DNA of 64,000 nt from Streptomyces buecherae (GTDB lineage: Bacteria; Actinomycetota; Actinomycetes; Streptomycetales; Streptomycetaceae): contig NZ_CP060404.1 of NCBI RefSeq assembly GCF_014295035.1, positions 3,622,501-3,686,500 on the forward strand, written 5' to 3'. Shown here in pieces: positions 25,920 to 34,549 of this stretch. The notes below the pieces were generated by a model, which saw only the letters and a program-made list of their open reading frames with translations, had not been told where the DNA came from and made no database searches. Position numbers and translations under genes: made by a program. How positions within the stretch are numbered: position 1 is the stretch's first letter; every line of letters starts with the position of its first letter.

Positions 25920-26152
25920 CCTTGTCCGCGATGATGCTGGTGGTGCCAGCTTGCATGGCCCTGGTCGTGATCGCGCGTTGCGGGCGAGACCTGGCGGTGA
26001 TTCGTAGACTGGAGCGACTTCTGGAGGGCTGCGACCAGATGCAGCGTGTTGAGATTTGTCGGATCCTCGCCGCCTCGTTGCACACGGCTCGCGCAGCGTA
26101 CCCGCAGGATGCCCCACCGCCCGAGGAGCCTACCTGGCGTTCTGTCAAGTAG
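25916..26152 (+). CDS. 78-residue single-helix membrane protein
   Basis: The start ATG overlaps the stop of the preceding gene by four bases. One hydrophobic N-terminal helix (MMLVVPACMALVVIARCG) is followed by a charged cytosolic helix (RRLERLLEGCDQMQRVEICR) and a Pro-rich tail. The topology suits a small membrane anchor for the upstream protein; the function is not known. An alternative upstream start would lie entirely within the previous gene and break the coupling. Confidence 0.65.
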   Translation: MTLSAMMLVVPACMALVVIARCGRDLAVIRRLERLLEGCDQMQRVEICRILAASLHTARAAYPQDAPPPEEPTWRSVK

Positions 26153-26200
26153 CGGCCACTATCGGCGTGTGGCCCGAAGGCGTCCCAAGAGAGTTAGTTC

Positions 26201-26266
26201 ATGAGCATCGTAGAAGCCCATAGGGAAAAACTCCCCCTGAGCCCGAAAGGCGGCTCAGCAAGGTGA
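26201..26266 (+). CDS. Possible 21-codon micro-ORF
   Basis: ATG at 26201 is preceded by AAGAGAG at a good distance and encodes MSIVEAHREKLPLSPKGGSA plus Arg. Its stop overlaps a GTG (GTGA at 26263) that starts the next micro-ORF. The overlap arrangement is the same as for the two larger genes upstream, which is the main support; at this length chance is not excluded. Confidence 0.35.
   Translation: MSIVEAHREKLPLSPKGGSAR
26237..26258 (+). terminator. Hairpin within the micro-ORF region
   Basis: Arms CTGAGCC and GGCTCAG enclose eight bases. It lies 85 bp after the 78-residue gene and could end that transcript, but no T-run follows and it falls inside the 21-codon ORF. It could instead control the micro-ORFs. 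Confidence 0.35.
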
Positions 26267-26349
26267 CCAAACTAGTGGCTATCATCCTCCTCTCCGCCGT
26301 CGCCGGCGGAGTAGCTCAGGCCGTAACAGGAGGAATCATGAGCACCTGA
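26263..26349 (+). CDS. Possible 28-residue hydrophobic peptide
   Basis: The GTG at 26263 overlaps the stop of the micro-ORF before it. The product starts MTKLVAIILLSAVAGGVAQA and is one continuous membrane helix with no charged residue after position 3. An AGGAGG at 26328-26333 near its 3' end would serve a further start, ATG 26338. It resembles short membrane peptides of mobile elements only in general character. Confidence 0.4.
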   Translation: MTKLVAIILLSAVAGGVAQAVTGGIMST

Positions 26350-26400
26350 AGTGACTGGGATGAGTGGAATGCCGGCCGGAAGAGTCGGGCGGTTTTCGAT
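26338..26400 (+). pseudogene. Interrupted micro-ORF with strong ribosome site
   Basis: ATG 26338 follows AGGAGG by four bases but runs ATG AGC ACC TGA. If the TGA is skipped, the frame continues SDWDEWNAGRKSRAVFDAF to a TAA, and this composition looks like real protein. A TGG-to-TGA change would explain it. The evidence is slight because of the length. Confidence 0.3.
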
Positions 26401-27009
26401 GCCTTCTAAGGTGCACGCCCTGAGGGTCCTCGTCGCGCACCGCTGGCTGCCATGCGTGTGTACCACCGAAACGCGGGGATGCCCGGGCAATCGCGGGATC
26501 AGTTCGATGGTCGACAGGATGGATTCGGCAAGAGGCGTTAATTCCCATTAGCCGGTGGCCAATATCCTTGACGAAAAGACCTTCCCTGCCTAGCCCAAGC
26601 TGCAGGTATCGATCGCCGCTCTCCTACACGTCGCCAACGTCGAGGTCCCCGACCAAGAGAGCACGGCTATCCGCGAACTGCGGCTCGCGGCACACTACGA
26701 GGAATGCGGCGGCGCCCCGCCAGTCAGCTTCCGCAGCACGTCCAACAGCGATGCGGGCCCCACTCTGGCGTTGACTCACTACTTGACTCGGGTGCCCACT
26801 GTGGCGTACCGCCGTCGACATCGGGCGGCACGCGCGGCCGGGCGACGGCCCCGTGCCCCGCACGGCGTACGCGGGCTCGCGCGGGCACGGGGCGGACCGC
26901 TGATCGGCCGTTCTGTCGACTCGTGGAACCGTCAACGCGTCGTTTGGCGGAACGCCAACGCGCCGTTCCGGCGGACCGTCAGTGCGCGTTCCGGCGACGC
27001 GTGGACCGG
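26401..27009. other. Gene-free interval of decayed accessory DNA
   Basis: I see no convincing gene in this 609 bp. A plus-strand frame at about 26590-26775 (reading RELRLAAHYEECGG and similar) has some protein character but no start, and may be a remnant. Several short ORFs here are neither supported by ribosome sites nor by composition. GC bias rises again near 26800, which I take as the right edge of the accessory block. Confidence 0.4.
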
Positions 27010-27483
27010 TCAGGCGGTCGTGCCGGCGTCGCCCGGGCGGATACGGCCGCGCCAACTGCCGTCGGTGCCGCCGCGCTCGACGAACTCCTTGAAGCGGTTC
27101 AGGTCACCCGTCACCCGGCGGCCGATCACGCCCAGCGCGTCCGCGCCCTTCTCGGCGAGGCCGGTGGGCTCGACGTCCATCGTCAGCTCCACCCGGGTGC
27201 GCGCCTCGTCCAGCCGCTCGAAGCGGACCGTGCCGCGCTGCTGGGTGTCGCCGTCGACGGTCCGCCAGGTGATCCGGTCGTCCGGGAGCTGGTCAACGAT
27301 CTCCGTGTCGAACTCGCGCCGCACGCCGCCGATGCTGGTGGTCCAGTGGTTGTGCCGGTCGTCGATCTGCCTGACCTCCTCGACCCCCTCCATGAAGCGC
27401 GGGAACTCCTCGAACTGCGTCCACTGGTCGTACGCCTTGCTCAGCGGAACCGCCACCTCGACCGTTTCCTTGACCGTGCTCAC
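27010..27483 (-). CDS. SRPBCC (START-like) family protein
   Basis: This is a 157-residue single-domain protein of the polyketide cyclase/dehydrase and lipid-transport superfamily: a helix-grip fold with a deep hydrophobic pocket. Recognisable parts are TVKETVEVAVPLSKAYDQWT, QFEEFPRFMEGVEEVRQID and RITWRTVDGDTQQRGTVRFE, then a long C-terminal helix over GADALGVIGRRVTGDLNRFK. GTG at 27483 is chosen because GAGGAGG lies just before it; the longer ATG start would put that site inside the gene. Ligand and role are unknown. It is transcribed away from the Ppx/GppA gene. Confidence 0.88.
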   Translation of the reverse strand: MSTVKETVEVAVPLSKAYDQWTQFEEFPRFMEGVEEVRQIDDRHNHWTTSIGGVRREFDTEIVDQLPDDRITWRTVDGDTQQRGTVRFERLDEARTRVELTMDVEPTGLAEKGADALGVIGRRVTGDLNRFKEFVERGGTDGSWRGRIRPGDAGTTA

Positions 27484-27815
27484 GGAACCTCCTCGTCGGT
27501 TCGTCACGGGCCGGTCGCCGTGGGCGGGCCGGCCCTTCCGGGGTGTGCATGACGCCGGGTACCCAGGAACGGCGCCGTGATGACCGTCCGTCCCGTCGTC
27601 ATCTCGTGGACGTACGGGAGGGGTTGCCGCGCCGCCGTCGGGTACGCGCGCGCCGCGCGGGCGGGGGCCGGGCGGGGCACAGGTGGGGGCCGGGTGGGAG
27701 CACGCCGTGGTGGCGTGGTTCGATTCGCGCCGCGCGGGGAAGCGATCCGGACCCGTCGGGCCCGGTTGTGTGTTTCCCTGGCATCTCGTGTCATCGAGGG
27801 GGGTATCAGGAGTCC
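27484..27815. other. Divergent intergenic region
   Basis: These 332 bp separate the SRPBCC gene from the Ppx/GppA gene and must hold both promoters. The less GC-rich TTGTGTGTTTCCCTGG near 27765-27780 is a plausible promoter patch for the rightward gene. Open frames here are GC-rich shadows. Confidence 0.4.
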
Positions 27816-29006
27816 ATGAGGTTAAGCGTGCTCGACATCGGGTCGAACACCGTCCGACTTGCCGTGAGTGACACGAGGGACGGCGTACCGCTCCCGGTCC
27901 ACACCGCGAAGTGGAAGCTGCGGCTTTCCGAACACGTGGGGGCGCAGGGGCAGCTCGGCGAGGCGGCCACCGAGCGACTGCTCACGGCGGTGCGGGCGGC
28001 GACGGAGACGGCCGCCCACTGGGGCGCGCCGGAGCCGTTGGCGTTCGCCACCACGGTGGTGCGCGAGGCGCCCGACCGGGCGGAGGTCCTGCGGGCGGTG
28101 CGCGAGCGGACCGGGCTGAGCCTGCGGGTGCTCCCGGGCGAGATGGAGGCCCATCTGACGTTCCTCGGGGCCCGGCGCTGGATGGGCTGGAGCGCGGGCC
28201 CGCTGTCCGTCTTCGACATCGGCGGCGGCTCACTGGAGGTCGCCTTCGGCCGGGGCCGGATGCCGGACTTCGCGGTCTCGCTGCCGCTGGGGGCGAACCG
28301 GCTCACCAACGAGTTCCTGCACGTGAGCGACCCGCCGTCGGCCGCCGAGATCGTCGCCCTGCGCCGCCGGGTGCGCCACCAACTCCGCGACGTCGCCGCC
28401 CGCATCCGCTGGGAGGCGCCGCACACCTCGGTCGCCACCTCGCGCACGTTCCAGCAGTTGGCGCGGTTGTGCGGGGCGGCCCCCGGGCGTCGCGGCCCGT
28501 TCGCCAAGCGCGTGCTGCGCCGCCGCGACCTGCGCGTGGCGATCGACCGGTTGGCCGCGCTCCCCGCCGAGCAGCGGGCCGAACTCCCCGGCATCACCGG
28601 ACCCCGGGCCCGGCAGAGCCTGGCCGGCGCGATCGTCGGCCACACGGCGATGAAGCTCAGCGGCGTGGAATCCCTGGTCATCTGCCCCTGGGCGGTGCGC
28701 GAGGGCATCCTGCTGCGCTACCTGGAGGACGGGCCCGACTGGTGGGCCGAGGTCGAACACCCGGAGGCGGCCGGCCGGCCGCCGGAGTCCGCGCCGCCCG
28801 TGGCGGCCACGCCGCCACGCCCGGACGGGGCGGCGTCGGGCGGCACCGTGTCCCTGGCCCCGGCACCGCCCCTGGCACGTCCCCCTTCCCCGGGCCAGCC
28901 TCCCTCCCCGGGACAGCCCCCTTCCCTGGGGCAGGCGGCGTCCCTGGGCGCCGCCTCGACGGGCCATCGCCCGCTGCGGGTCGCCCTCGCGCGGGCGCAG
29001 CGCTGA
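27816..29006 (+). CDS. Ppx/GppA phosphatase family protein
   Basis: This 396-residue member of the exopolyphosphatase / guanosine pentaphosphatase group is of the ASKHA fold. Phosphate-1 motif: LDIGSNTVRLAVSD at the N-terminus. Phosphate-2: VFDIGGGSLEVAFG. ATTVVREAPDRAEV and LPLGANRLTNEFL are further family blocks. Members hydrolyse polyphosphate or pppGpp; which one applies here cannot be told. The last 80 residues are a disordered Pro/Gly extension with repeated PSPGQPP units absent from the core family. AGGAG precedes the ATG at 27816; the upstream frame is rejected because the phosphate-1 strand must begin the protein. Confidence 0.9.
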   Translation: MRLSVLDIGSNTVRLAVSDTRDGVPLPVHTAKWKLRLSEHVGAQGQLGEAATERLLTAVRAATETAAHWGAPEPLAFATTVVREAPDRAEVLRAVRERTGLSLRVLPGEMEAHLTFLGARRWMGWSAGPLSVFDIGGGSLEVAFGRGRMPDFAVSLPLGANRLTNEFLHVSDPPSAAEIVALRRRVRHQLRDVAARIRWEAPHTSVATSRTFQQLARLCGAAPGRRGPFAKRVLRRRDLRVAIDRLAALPAEQRAELPGITGPRARQSLAGAIVGHTAMKLSGVESLVICPWAVREGILLRYLEDGPDWWAEVEHPEAAGRPPESAPPVAATPPRPDGAASGGTVSLAPAPPLARPPSPGQPPSPGQPPSLGQAASLGAASTGHRPLRVALARAQR

Positions 29007-29139
29007 GACGGGAGCGCGGGGCGGGCGAAGCCCGAGGCGGAGGCGTGGGAGGCGTACGCGGCGAACGGGTTCGTGCCCGGGTTCGTACGGGGCGTACGAG
29101 GGAGCGCGGGCCGTACGGGTCCGTGCGGGCGCGGGTGGC

Positions 29140-30969
29140 TCAGGCCGGGTCGGGGGCGGGCTCGGCGTCGGTGTCGGGCTTGGGTTCGGCGCCGGGCTCG
29201 GCCACCGCTTCGGACTCGGCCACGGCTTCGGCTTCGGCCACGGCTTCGGGCTCGGGTGCGGCTTCGGATTCAGGATGAGCGTCGGGCTCGGATGCGGGGA
29301 CGTGGGGCAGGAGCAGGGTCGAGTCCGGGTGGACGGTGACGCGCACCGGCGTGAACGTGGTGGCGTCGATGGGCGGTTCGGCCGCGCTGGAGCCGCGCGC
29401 GTAGCGCGGGTGGGCGCCGCCGCTGAGTTGCCAGCGGACGCGGTGGCCGGCGGCGAAGCGGTGGGCGGTGGCGCTCATCGGGACCGTGACGTACGCGGGT
29501 CCCCGCTCAGTCGCGCGTATCCGGCCGAGACCGTCGCAGACGTTGACGGAGCGGCCTCGCTCGTCCACGTCGCACAGCCTGCTGAACAGGTCGGCCTGGC
29601 CGCCGTCCGTGCTGACGCTCAGCCGCGCCGCGACCGGGCCGAGGATGTCGATCGGCTCGGTGAGCGGGGGGCTGGTGAAGGTCAGGACGTCGTCCCGGGC
29701 CTCCAGGCGGCCGTTGTCGCGGGAGCCGGCGGCGCGGGAGAGCAGCGGGCCGCCGACGGAGGGGGTGGGGTCGGCGGGGTCGTAGCGGAACGAGGCGAGC
29801 GGTGCGCGGGCCGCGGTGGCCTGCCGGGTGAGGTGCCCGTCCGGGGCGGGGAACCACGGCGTGTTGGGCCGGGCGGGGGGCCAGTCGGCCAGGTCGCGCC
29901 AGGTGTCCGCGCCGCCGACGTGCACGCGCGCCCGCGTGCGGCGCGGTGCGGACGTGTCGGCGCACAGGTGCGCGCGCAGCCAGTCGAGGCTTTCGGCGAA
30001 CACCTCGGTCCAGCCCTGTCGCAGCGCCGAGGTGTGCGTCCAGGGGCCGACGAGCAGGGTCGCCTCGCGGCCGGCCCGCCGCAGCCGCGCGTACTGCTCG
30101 AAGGTCTGGTCGGCCAGCACGTCGTGCCACCCGGTGATCAGGCTGGTCGGCACCCGCGTGCCCGCCGCCACGTGCGCCAGTGAGGCGCCGCTCCAGTACG
30201 GGTCGTCGGCGTCCGGGTGCGTCAGCACGTCGTCCAGCCAGGGCAGCGGGCCGCCGAGGGCCGTGGGGTAGGCGTCGCGCAGCGGCTGGGCGCCGGTGAC
30301 CGCGCGCAGCCGCCGCTGGAGGCGCAGGATCGCCTTCACGAACGGTCCCCACCCCTGGTGCTGGTACGTCAGGCCGGCGCCGACGGCGAGGGCGTTCTCC
30401 AGTTGCAGCGCACCCCGGGTGTGGAAGAGGGCGTACGGGTCGTGCAGCCCGACCTGGACCACCATCGCGCGCAGTTCCGGCGGCGGGTCCGCGGCCAGCG
30501 CCCACTGCGCGTACCCCAGGTAGCTGGGGCCCACGGTGCCCAGCGCGCCGTTGAACCAGGGCCGCTCACGCAGCCACGCCACCGTGGCCAGGCCGTCGGG
30601 GGTCTCGTTGCGCCACAGGTGGAACGCGCCGCCCGAGCCGCCGGTGCCGCGGCAGCTCTGCAGGACCACGTGGAAGCCCTGTTCGGCGAAGAGGATGCCG
30701 AACTGCGGGGACCACGGGAAGCCCCGGCCGTAGGGCGAGCGCACGAGGAGGGTGGGGAAGTCGCCCGTGGCGCGCGGGAAGTAGTGGTCGGTGAGCAGCG
30801 GGCTGCCGTCGGCGGCGGGGACCGCGAGGCCCGGTTCCCAGCCCACCGCGTACCGCCTGGCCGGCAGGCCGCGCCAGGTCGCGCGCGCCAGCCGGGCGGC
30901 CAGCGGCGGCTTTCCGGGCGGCGGCGCCCAGGTCGGGGTCGGCGCGGGGTCGTGTGTGCGTGCTGCCAT
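29140..30969 (-). CDS. CocE/NonD family hydrolase (X-Pro dipeptidyl-peptidase S15)
   Basis: This 609-residue alpha/beta hydrolase has the catalytic Ser149 in GTVGPSYLGYAQWALA, LITGWHDVLADQTFEQY around the acid and LLVGPWTHTS with the His. The C-terminal jelly-roll (X-Pro C domain) runs through FTSPPLTEPIDILGPVAARL to the arginine- and histidine-containing GHRVRWQLSGGAHPRYARG. Such enzymes cleave esters, amides or X-Pro peptides. The last 50 residues are a repetitive acidic tail of Ala/Glu/Pro (EAVAEAEAVAESEAVAEP) that lies outside the fold. ATG 30969 follows GGAGGG perfectly. It is divergent from a TetR gene and has a palindrome in its promoter. Confidence 0.9.
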   Translation of the reverse strand: MAARTHDPAPTPTWAPPPGKPPLAARLARATWRGLPARRYAVGWEPGLAVPAADGSPLLTDHYFPRATGDFPTLLVRSPYGRGFPWSPQFGILFAEQGFHVVLQSCRGTGGSGGAFHLWRNETPDGLATVAWLRERPWFNGALGTVGPSYLGYAQWALAADPPPELRAMVVQVGLHDPYALFHTRGALQLENALAVGAGLTYQHQGWGPFVKAILRLQRRLRAVTGAQPLRDAYPTALGGPLPWLDDVLTHPDADDPYWSGASLAHVAAGTRVPTSLITGWHDVLADQTFEQYARLRRAGREATLLVGPWTHTSALRQGWTEVFAESLDWLRAHLCADTSAPRRTRARVHVGGADTWRDLADWPPARPNTPWFPAPDGHLTRQATAARAPLASFRYDPADPTPSVGGPLLSRAAGSRDNGRLEARDDVLTFTSPPLTEPIDILGPVAARLSVSTDGGQADLFSRLCDVDERGRSVNVCDGLGRIRATERGPAYVTVPMSATAHRFAAGHRVRWQLSGGAHPRYARGSSAAEPPIDATTFTPVRVTVHPDSTLLLPHVPASEPDAHPESEAAPEPEAVAEAEAVAESEAVAEPGAEPKPDTDAEPAPDPA

Positions 30970-30982
30970 CGTCGCCCTCCTC

Positions 30983-31005
30983 ATTCGCGTACGTCGTACG
31001 AGAAT
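30983..31005. promoter_or_regulatory. 23-bp palindromic operator in the hydrolase/TetR divergent region
   Basis: ATTCGCGTACG, a central T and CGTACGAGAAT form an inverted repeat with one mismatch. It lies 14 bp upstream of the hydrolase start and 168 bp upstream of the TetR start. Size and symmetry fit a TetR dimer site, so the adjacent TetR probably represses the hydrolase gene. Confidence 0.7.
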
Positions 31006-31172
31006 AGAGGATGCTTGGATGGGCACCCGCGGGAGCTGGCACTTCACGGCGCCGCCGGCGCGACGGCCGGCGCCCGCCGGAGCCGGTGCCGGGCGCCGCG
31101 ACGTTCGCCGATGAACCAAGGGACCGATGAACCCAGGGACCCAGGGACCGAGGGATTGAGGAGGGTGCGGCC

Positions 31173-31901
31173 GTGACCCGTGACCCGGACGCCGGTGCGG
31201 CGGGGATCGACCCCGAGCGGCTCTGGCTGAGCGACCCGCAACCCCGCAGGGGCCGCCGGCCCGCCTACAGCCGGGAGGCGATCACGGCGGCGGCCGTCGC
31301 GCTGGCCGACGCGGAGGGCCTCGAAGCGGTCACCATGCGCCGGGTCGCCGCGCGGGTCGGGGCCGGCGTCATGTCGCTCTACAGCTACGCGCCCGACAAG
31401 GAGACCCTGCTGGAGCTGATGGTCGACCACGTCAGCGGCGAACTCACCGCCACCGGCCCGCCCACCACGCCCACCGGCGACTGGCGCGCCGACCTGAAGG
31501 CCGTCGCCCACCTCCAGCGCTCCCACATGCTGCGCCACCCCTGGCTGCCCGCCGCCCTGGCCACCCGCCGCAGCCCCGGCCCGAACACCCTGGCCTTCCT
31601 GGAGCACGTGCTCGCGATCCTGCGGCCCACCGGGTTGGACGGCGCGTCGAAGCTGGAGGTCTTCGCCCAGCTCACCGCGTTCGTGAGCGGGCACGTCGGG
31701 CACGAGCTGGCGCAGGCGGCAGCCGCCGCCTCGGCCGACCGCGCCGCGGCCGAGGCCCGCTACCTGGCCGCCGTCGCCGCCGACGGCCAGCACCCGGAAC
31801 TCGCCGCGGCCCTCGCCTCGCCGGGCCGCCCGCTGGCCCCCGAGGCCACCTTCGGCCGCTTCCTGGGCCGCCTGGTCGACGGCCTCGACGCCGCCCCCTG
31901 A
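31173..31901 (+). CDS. TetR/AcrR regulator with TetR-class C-terminal domain
   Basis: This 242-residue repressor has, after a 25-residue lead, the helix-turn-helix SREAITAAAVALADAEGLEA with VTMRRVAARVGAGVMSLYSY. The C-terminal part is the TetR_C-type domain of drug-responsive repressors, with HPWLPAALATRRSPGPNTLA. A GTG at 31173 with GAGGAGGG upstream is the start. Direct short repeats of GGGACC sit just ahead of it at 31115-31155. It is divergent from the CocE/NonD hydrolase gene, and the shared region contains the palindromic operator, so local control is likely. Confidence 0.9.
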   Translation: MTRDPDAGAAGIDPERLWLSDPQPRRGRRPAYSREAITAAAVALADAEGLEAVTMRRVAARVGAGVMSLYSYAPDKETLLELMVDHVSGELTATGPPTTPTGDWRADLKAVAHLQRSHMLRHPWLPAALATRRSPGPNTLAFLEHVLAILRPTGLDGASKLEVFAQLTAFVSGHVGHELAQAAAAASADRAAAEARYLAAVAADGQHPELAAALASPGRPLAPEATFGRFLGRLVDGLDAAP

Positions 31902-32013
31902 CCGACCGACCCACCGACCCACCGACTCGCCAACTCGCCGCCTCGTACGCGGCGTGCCCGCGCCCGGCCCGCCCCGGCACCCTCGCGCGGCGGCGTCGGG
32001 ACCGCCGCCTACT

Positions 32014-32691
32014 GTGAGCCCGGTGACGGACGAGAGCGCGGTGCTCCTGCGGCTGGTGGGGGTCGGACGGCGGTACGGGGACCGGCCGGTGCTGCGGGCG
32101 GTGACGCTGGAGGTGGCGCGCGGCGAGTGCGTGGCGCTGGTGGGCGACAACGGCTCGGGCAAGTCGACGCTGCTGCGGCTGGCCGTCGGACGGGAGCGAC
32201 CGTCGGAGGGGACCGTGGAGTTCGCCGGGTCGCCGATCGACGAGGACGAGGCGGGCGTACGGGCGCGCGTCGCCACGGTGCTGGACGCCGGCGCGCACTA
32301 CCCGGATCTGACGGTGCGTGAGCATCTGCTGCTGGTCGCGCTGGCGCACGGGCTGCGCGTGGCGACGGCCGAGGAGGCGGTGACGGCCGAGCTCGCCGCG
32401 TACCGGCTGACCGACCACGCCGACCTGCTGCCCGCCGCGCTGTCCTCCGGGCAGACCCAGGCGCTGCTGCTGGCCTCGGCGTTCGTCCGGCCGCACGACC
32501 TGCTCGTCCTGGACGAGCCCGAGCAACGGCTGGACGCCCACGCGCGGCGGGAGTTGGCGTGCCGGCTGGCCGCGCACCGGGACGCGGGGACCGCGGTGTT
32601 GCTGGCGACCCACCACGAGGGCCTGCGCGCGGTGGCCGACCGGGTGGTCCCGCTCGACGCCGTGCTGGCCGGGGCGGCGGACGAGGGCTGA
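32014..32691 (+). CDS. ABC transporter ATP-binding protein
   Basis: This 225-residue ATPase subunit has Walker A GDNGSGKST, a signature in the shortened form LSSGQTQALLLASAF, Walker B LLVLDEPEQRLDA and the switch His in LLATHHEG. It begins at GTG 32014 (or at GTG 32023, three codons later); neither has a strong ribosome site. Its stop is one base from the GTG of the membrane protein gene at 32693, which is the cognate permease. Together they form a two-gene exporter of unknown substrate. Confidence 0.9.
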   Translation: MSPVTDESAVLLRLVGVGRRYGDRPVLRAVTLEVARGECVALVGDNGSGKSTLLRLAVGRERPSEGTVEFAGSPIDEDEAGVRARVATVLDAGAHYPDLTVREHLLLVALAHGLRVATAEEAVTAELAAYRLTDHADLLPAALSSGQTQALLLASAFVRPHDLLVLDEPEQRLDAHARRELACRLAAHRDAGTAVLLATHHEGLRAVADRVVPLDAVLAGAADEG

Positions 32692-32692
32692 G

Positions 32693-34318
32693 GTGGCGAC
32701 CCATCCGGCCCTGGCCTACCTGCACGAGGTACGCGCCGGCGCGCGCAGGGCCAAGCGCGGGAACGCGTGGTTCGCCGCGTACGCCTGCGCCCTCATCGGG
32801 GGCGCGTGGGGGCTACCGCTCCTGCTGGCGGCCTCCTGGGCGGGCGGCGACGGCGGGCGGGGCGGCGCGCTCGGCACGCGCGTGCTGGACGCCCTGCCTC
32901 TGCTCGCGCCGGCGGCGCTGCTCCTGGCCCTGCTGCTGATCGGCTACGGCGCGACCTGGCGGGGCCCGGTGACCGTCGAACGCCCCGCGCTGACCTGGCT
33001 GTTGTCGGCCCCGCTGGCACGGGCGCCGGTGGTGTTGCCGCGCCTGCTGGCCGCGCTCGGCCTCGCCGCGGCGGGCGGCGCGATCGCGGGCGGCGTGGCC
33101 GGTTTCCTGCTCTCCGCCCTACGGGGCGGGCCGTGGGCCGGCGCCACCACGGCCGGCGGCTGGGCCGGCCTGTGCACGGCGCTGGTCGGCGGCGCGCTCG
33201 GCGTCGCCGTCGAGCGCCACGAGCCGTTGCTGCTCCGGCGCGGACCCGGCGTGCTGCGCGCCACGCGCGCCGCGATCGCCGCGCTGTGCGCCGGCGGAGC
33301 GCTGGGCGCGATGTGCGGCGTACCGTCCTGGCTCGGCGCGGTGTGCCTGTGGTCGGGCCCCTGGGGCTGGGCGGCGCAACCGCTGGTCGCGGCCGTGGGC
33401 GGGCCGGCCCCTGGCTGGCGCGTGGCGGCGGCGCTGGCGGCCGGGTGCGCGGCGCTGGCGGTGTGGGCCGCGCGCCGGGCGGCTCCCCTGATACCGCTGG
33501 CCGCGCTGCGCCGGCGGGCGACGGTCGCCGCCCAGGTCACGGCGGCGCTGTACGCCCTCGACCTGCGCCAGGCCCGCGGCGCCGTCCGCACCCTCGGTAC
33601 CCCCGGCGCCCGCCCCCGGCTGCGCCTGCCCCCGCCCCGCCGCCGCTGGCTGCTCATCCCCTGGCGCGACGCGACCGGCCTGCTCCGCTCCCCCGCCCGC
33701 CTGGCCTGGGCCGCCCTGTGGACGACGGTCGCGGTGACCCTCACGGCGTACGCCCCCACGGCGCGCGGCGGCGCACAACTCGTCGCCGTCGCGGGCGCGG
33801 CCGTCGCGGGCTACCTGGCCGCGGCCCAACTCGCCGAGCCCGCCCGCGTCGAGGCCGACGACATCCACCGCGCCGCGCCGCTGCCCACCACGACGGGCGC
33901 CCTCGCCCTGTGGCACGCGCTCGTGCCGGGCGCCGCGCTGCTGACCGGCACGGGCGCGGGCGCCCTGCTCTGCGCGCTGGCCGGCCGGTGGCAGCCCGGC
34001 CTCGCGCTGCTGGTCGCGGCGGCGCCGGCGTACGTGGCGGCGGCGCTGGTCAGCGCGTACCGCGGGCCCGTGCCGCCGCACGTGCTGATCGGCGTCGAGA
34101 CCCCGATGGGCAACACGGGCGGCCCGCAGGCGGTGGCCTGGTACCTCCGCGGCCCGCTGGTGCTGCTGGGCGCCACCACCCCGGTCCTCACCGCCACGGC
34201 CCGAGCCGGCGGGTTCACCCCGCTCGCTTTCGCGCTGGCCCTGCTGTGGCTGTTGGGCGCGGGGGCGGCGGGCCTGTGGTGGGCGTGGCGGACGGGACGG
34301 CGGGTGCTGCGGGGCTGA
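32693..34318 (+). CDS. DUF6297 family membrane protein, ABC permease partner
   Basis: This 541-residue protein has about ten to twelve hydrophobic segments, for instance AAYACALIGGAWGLPLLLAA, LAALGLAAAGGAIAGGVAGF and PLAFALALLWLLGAGAAGLW. A short basic loop at WRDATGLLRSPARLAW lies between its two halves. It starts one base past the stop of the ABC ATPase gene. This pairing is known for actinobacterial DUF6297 proteins, which are taken to be the membrane part of the exporter. Composition is extremely Ala/Leu/Gly-rich. Substrate unknown. Confidence 0.8.
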   Translation: MATHPALAYLHEVRAGARRAKRGNAWFAAYACALIGGAWGLPLLLAASWAGGDGGRGGALGTRVLDALPLLAPAALLLALLLIGYGATWRGPVTVERPALTWLLSAPLARAPVVLPRLLAALGLAAAGGAIAGGVAGFLLSALRGGPWAGATTAGGWAGLCTALVGGALGVAVERHEPLLLRRGPGVLRATRAAIAALCAGGALGAMCGVPSWLGAVCLWSGPWGWAAQPLVAAVGGPAPGWRVAAALAAGCAALAVWAARRAAPLIPLAALRRRATVAAQVTAALYALDLRQARGAVRTLGTPGARPRLRLPPPRRRWLLIPWRDATGLLRSPARLAWAALWTTVAVTLTAYAPTARGGAQLVAVAGAAVAGYLAAAQLAEPARVEADDIHRAAPLPTTTGALALWHALVPGAALLTGTGAGALLCALAGRWQPGLALLVAAAPAYVAAALVSAYRGPVPPHVLIGVETPMGNTGGPQAVAWYLRGPLVLLGATTPVLTATARAGGFTPLAFALALLWLLGAGAAGLWWAWRTGRRVLRG

Positions 34319-34549
34319 GCGGGGCCCTGCCGGGGAGCGGGGCGGGGGCTGGCCCCGAAGGGGTTGGAATCGGGCGAGGGGCCGGGCTCGGGCGAGGGCC
34401 GGGCTCAGGCGACGAGCCAGACCCGGGCCCGGACGCGTACGCCAAGCCGCCGCCCACCACGTCCACGTCGACGCCCACTCCAGCGGCGCGCACATCAGCG
34501 GCGCGAGCGCCCCTGCCACTGGCGTACGACACGAACGCCGCGCTCCCTC

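Noticed and set aside
26351..26774. Short plus-strand ORFs (66 and 68 codons)
   Set aside because: They have no ribosome site, odd composition and overlap in competing frames; the decayed-DNA explanation suffices.
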